Source: an uncultured Bacteroidota bacterium
Lineage (GTDB): Bacteria > Bacteroidota > Bacteroidia > Bacteroidales > SZUA-534
Assembly (NCBI GenBank): GCA_937900725.1
Contig: CALCFP010000379.1
Coordinates: 1 to 7,397 of the forward strand
DNA length: 7,397 nucleotides
Direction of reading: 5' to 3'
Below the pieces are notes generated by a model. It had not been told where the DNA came from and made no database searches. It was given only the letters and a program-made list of their open reading frames with translations. How positions within the stretch are numbered: the first letter of the stretch is position 1; each line of letters starts with the position of its first letter. A program made the position numbers and the translations under genes. Shown piece after piece: positions 6,861 to 7,397 of the stretch.

Positions 6861-6878
6861 CGACTTTCCGGAAATGGC

Positions 6879-6919
6879 ATAAAACAAGAAAGCCCCGACT
6901 CCAAAAGGAATCGGGGCTT
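6879..6919 (-). terminator. Intrinsic terminator of the rRNA operon
   Basis: AAGCCCCGACTCC (6890-6902), loop AAAA, GGAATCGGGGCTT (6907-6919) form a 13-bp stem with one non-Watson-Crick position. In minus-strand RNA that position is a G-U wobble, but on the plus strand it is a C-A mismatch, so the structure suits minus-strand transcription. A T-rich tail (TTCTTGTTTTATG on the minus strand) follows. It starts 8 nt after the 5S gene. Confidence 0.88.
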
Positions 6920-6927
6920 CTCGAAGG

Positions 6928-7036
6928 TAGGCGGCGTCCTACTCTCCCACTATACGCAGTACCATCGGCGCTGAAGGGCTTAACTTCTGTGTTCGGGATG
7001 GGAACAGGTGGATCCCCTTCGCTATAGCCACCCTAA
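6928..7036 (-). rRNA. rrf: 5S ribosomal RNA
   Basis: On the minus strand the sequence starts TTAGGGTGGCTATAGCGAAG and ends ATAGTGGGAGAGTAGGACGC followed by CGCCTA, about 109 nt. It contains the conserved CCCATCCCGAACACAGAAGT and the GCGCCGATGGTACTGC block of bacterial 5S rRNA. The ends pair as the terminal helix (TAGG-TGGC with GCCGCCTA, one bulged G), which sets the boundaries to within 1-2 nt. It is the last gene of an rRNA operon, with the terminator directly after. Confidence 0.96.
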
Positions 7037-7091
7037 TATCTTACATGCCGGGATAGAGATCAAAGTCGAACAACACCTAAGTGTGGAATTC
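7037..7091 (-). other. 23S-5S spacer
   Basis: About 55 nt separate the 23S 3' end from 5S. There is no tRNA in it. The exact left and right limits depend on the processing sites of 23S and 5S and are approximate. Confidence 0.7.

Positions 7092-7397
<306 letters not shown>

Noticed and set aside
6806..7027. Plus-strand 73-codon frame
   Set aside because: It passes through the rRNA terminator and the 5S gene on the opposite strand, so it is not coding.

Overview
The window reads as a chromosomal segment from a Bacteroidales-type bacterium (phylum Bacteroidota, probably gut or oral). This rests on: a GH2 beta-galactosidase and an LDH-like malate dehydrogenase of the type common there; a lipoprotein with a FISUMP-type domain; two promoters matching the Bacteroidota -7 element TAnnTTTG; and starts mostly lacking Shine-Dalgarno sites. 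The affiliation is inferred from gene content, not from a database search.

Layout. Positions 1-1355 (+) hold the 3' part of a beta-galactosidase gene, closed by a strong terminator (1374-1414). A separate promoter then drives a CDF-family cation exporter (1480-2595, +) whose membrane metal-site residues follow the N-D/D-D pattern of manganese exporters. It converges with malate dehydrogenase (2739-3680, -), and one bidirectional terminator (2694-2719) lies between them. Upstream of mdh is a more AT-rich cluster of three minus-strand genes, read in the order 6761 to 3752: an unrecognised protein (5811-6761), a 508-residue lipoprotein with a C-terminal FISUMP-like domain (4272-5798), and a small exported protein whose frame is cut by one in-frame TAA (3752-4240). 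The gaps between them are short (12 and 31 nt), so they probably form one transcription unit. Its promoter is not obvious. The right end (6890-7397, -) is the distal end of an rRNA operon: the 3' end of 23S, a spacer, 5S and an intrinsic terminator.

How the parts relate. lacZ, the CDF exporter, mdh and the rRNA operon are ordinary chromosomal genes. The AT-rich cluster between the rRNA operon and mdh looks like accessory, surface-directed cargo: a lipoprotein, a signal-peptide protein and an unknown protein. One member is apparently broken, and another changes base composition about one third of the way in. A short repeat-rich, REP-like patch (6813-6860) separates the rRNA terminator from this cluster. 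I see no defence system, CRISPR array, transposase or integrase, and no convincing new multi-gene system. The points most worth a second look are the interrupted reading frame at 3992, the mosaic gene at 5811-6761 with its uncertain start, and the repeat patch after the rRNA operon.
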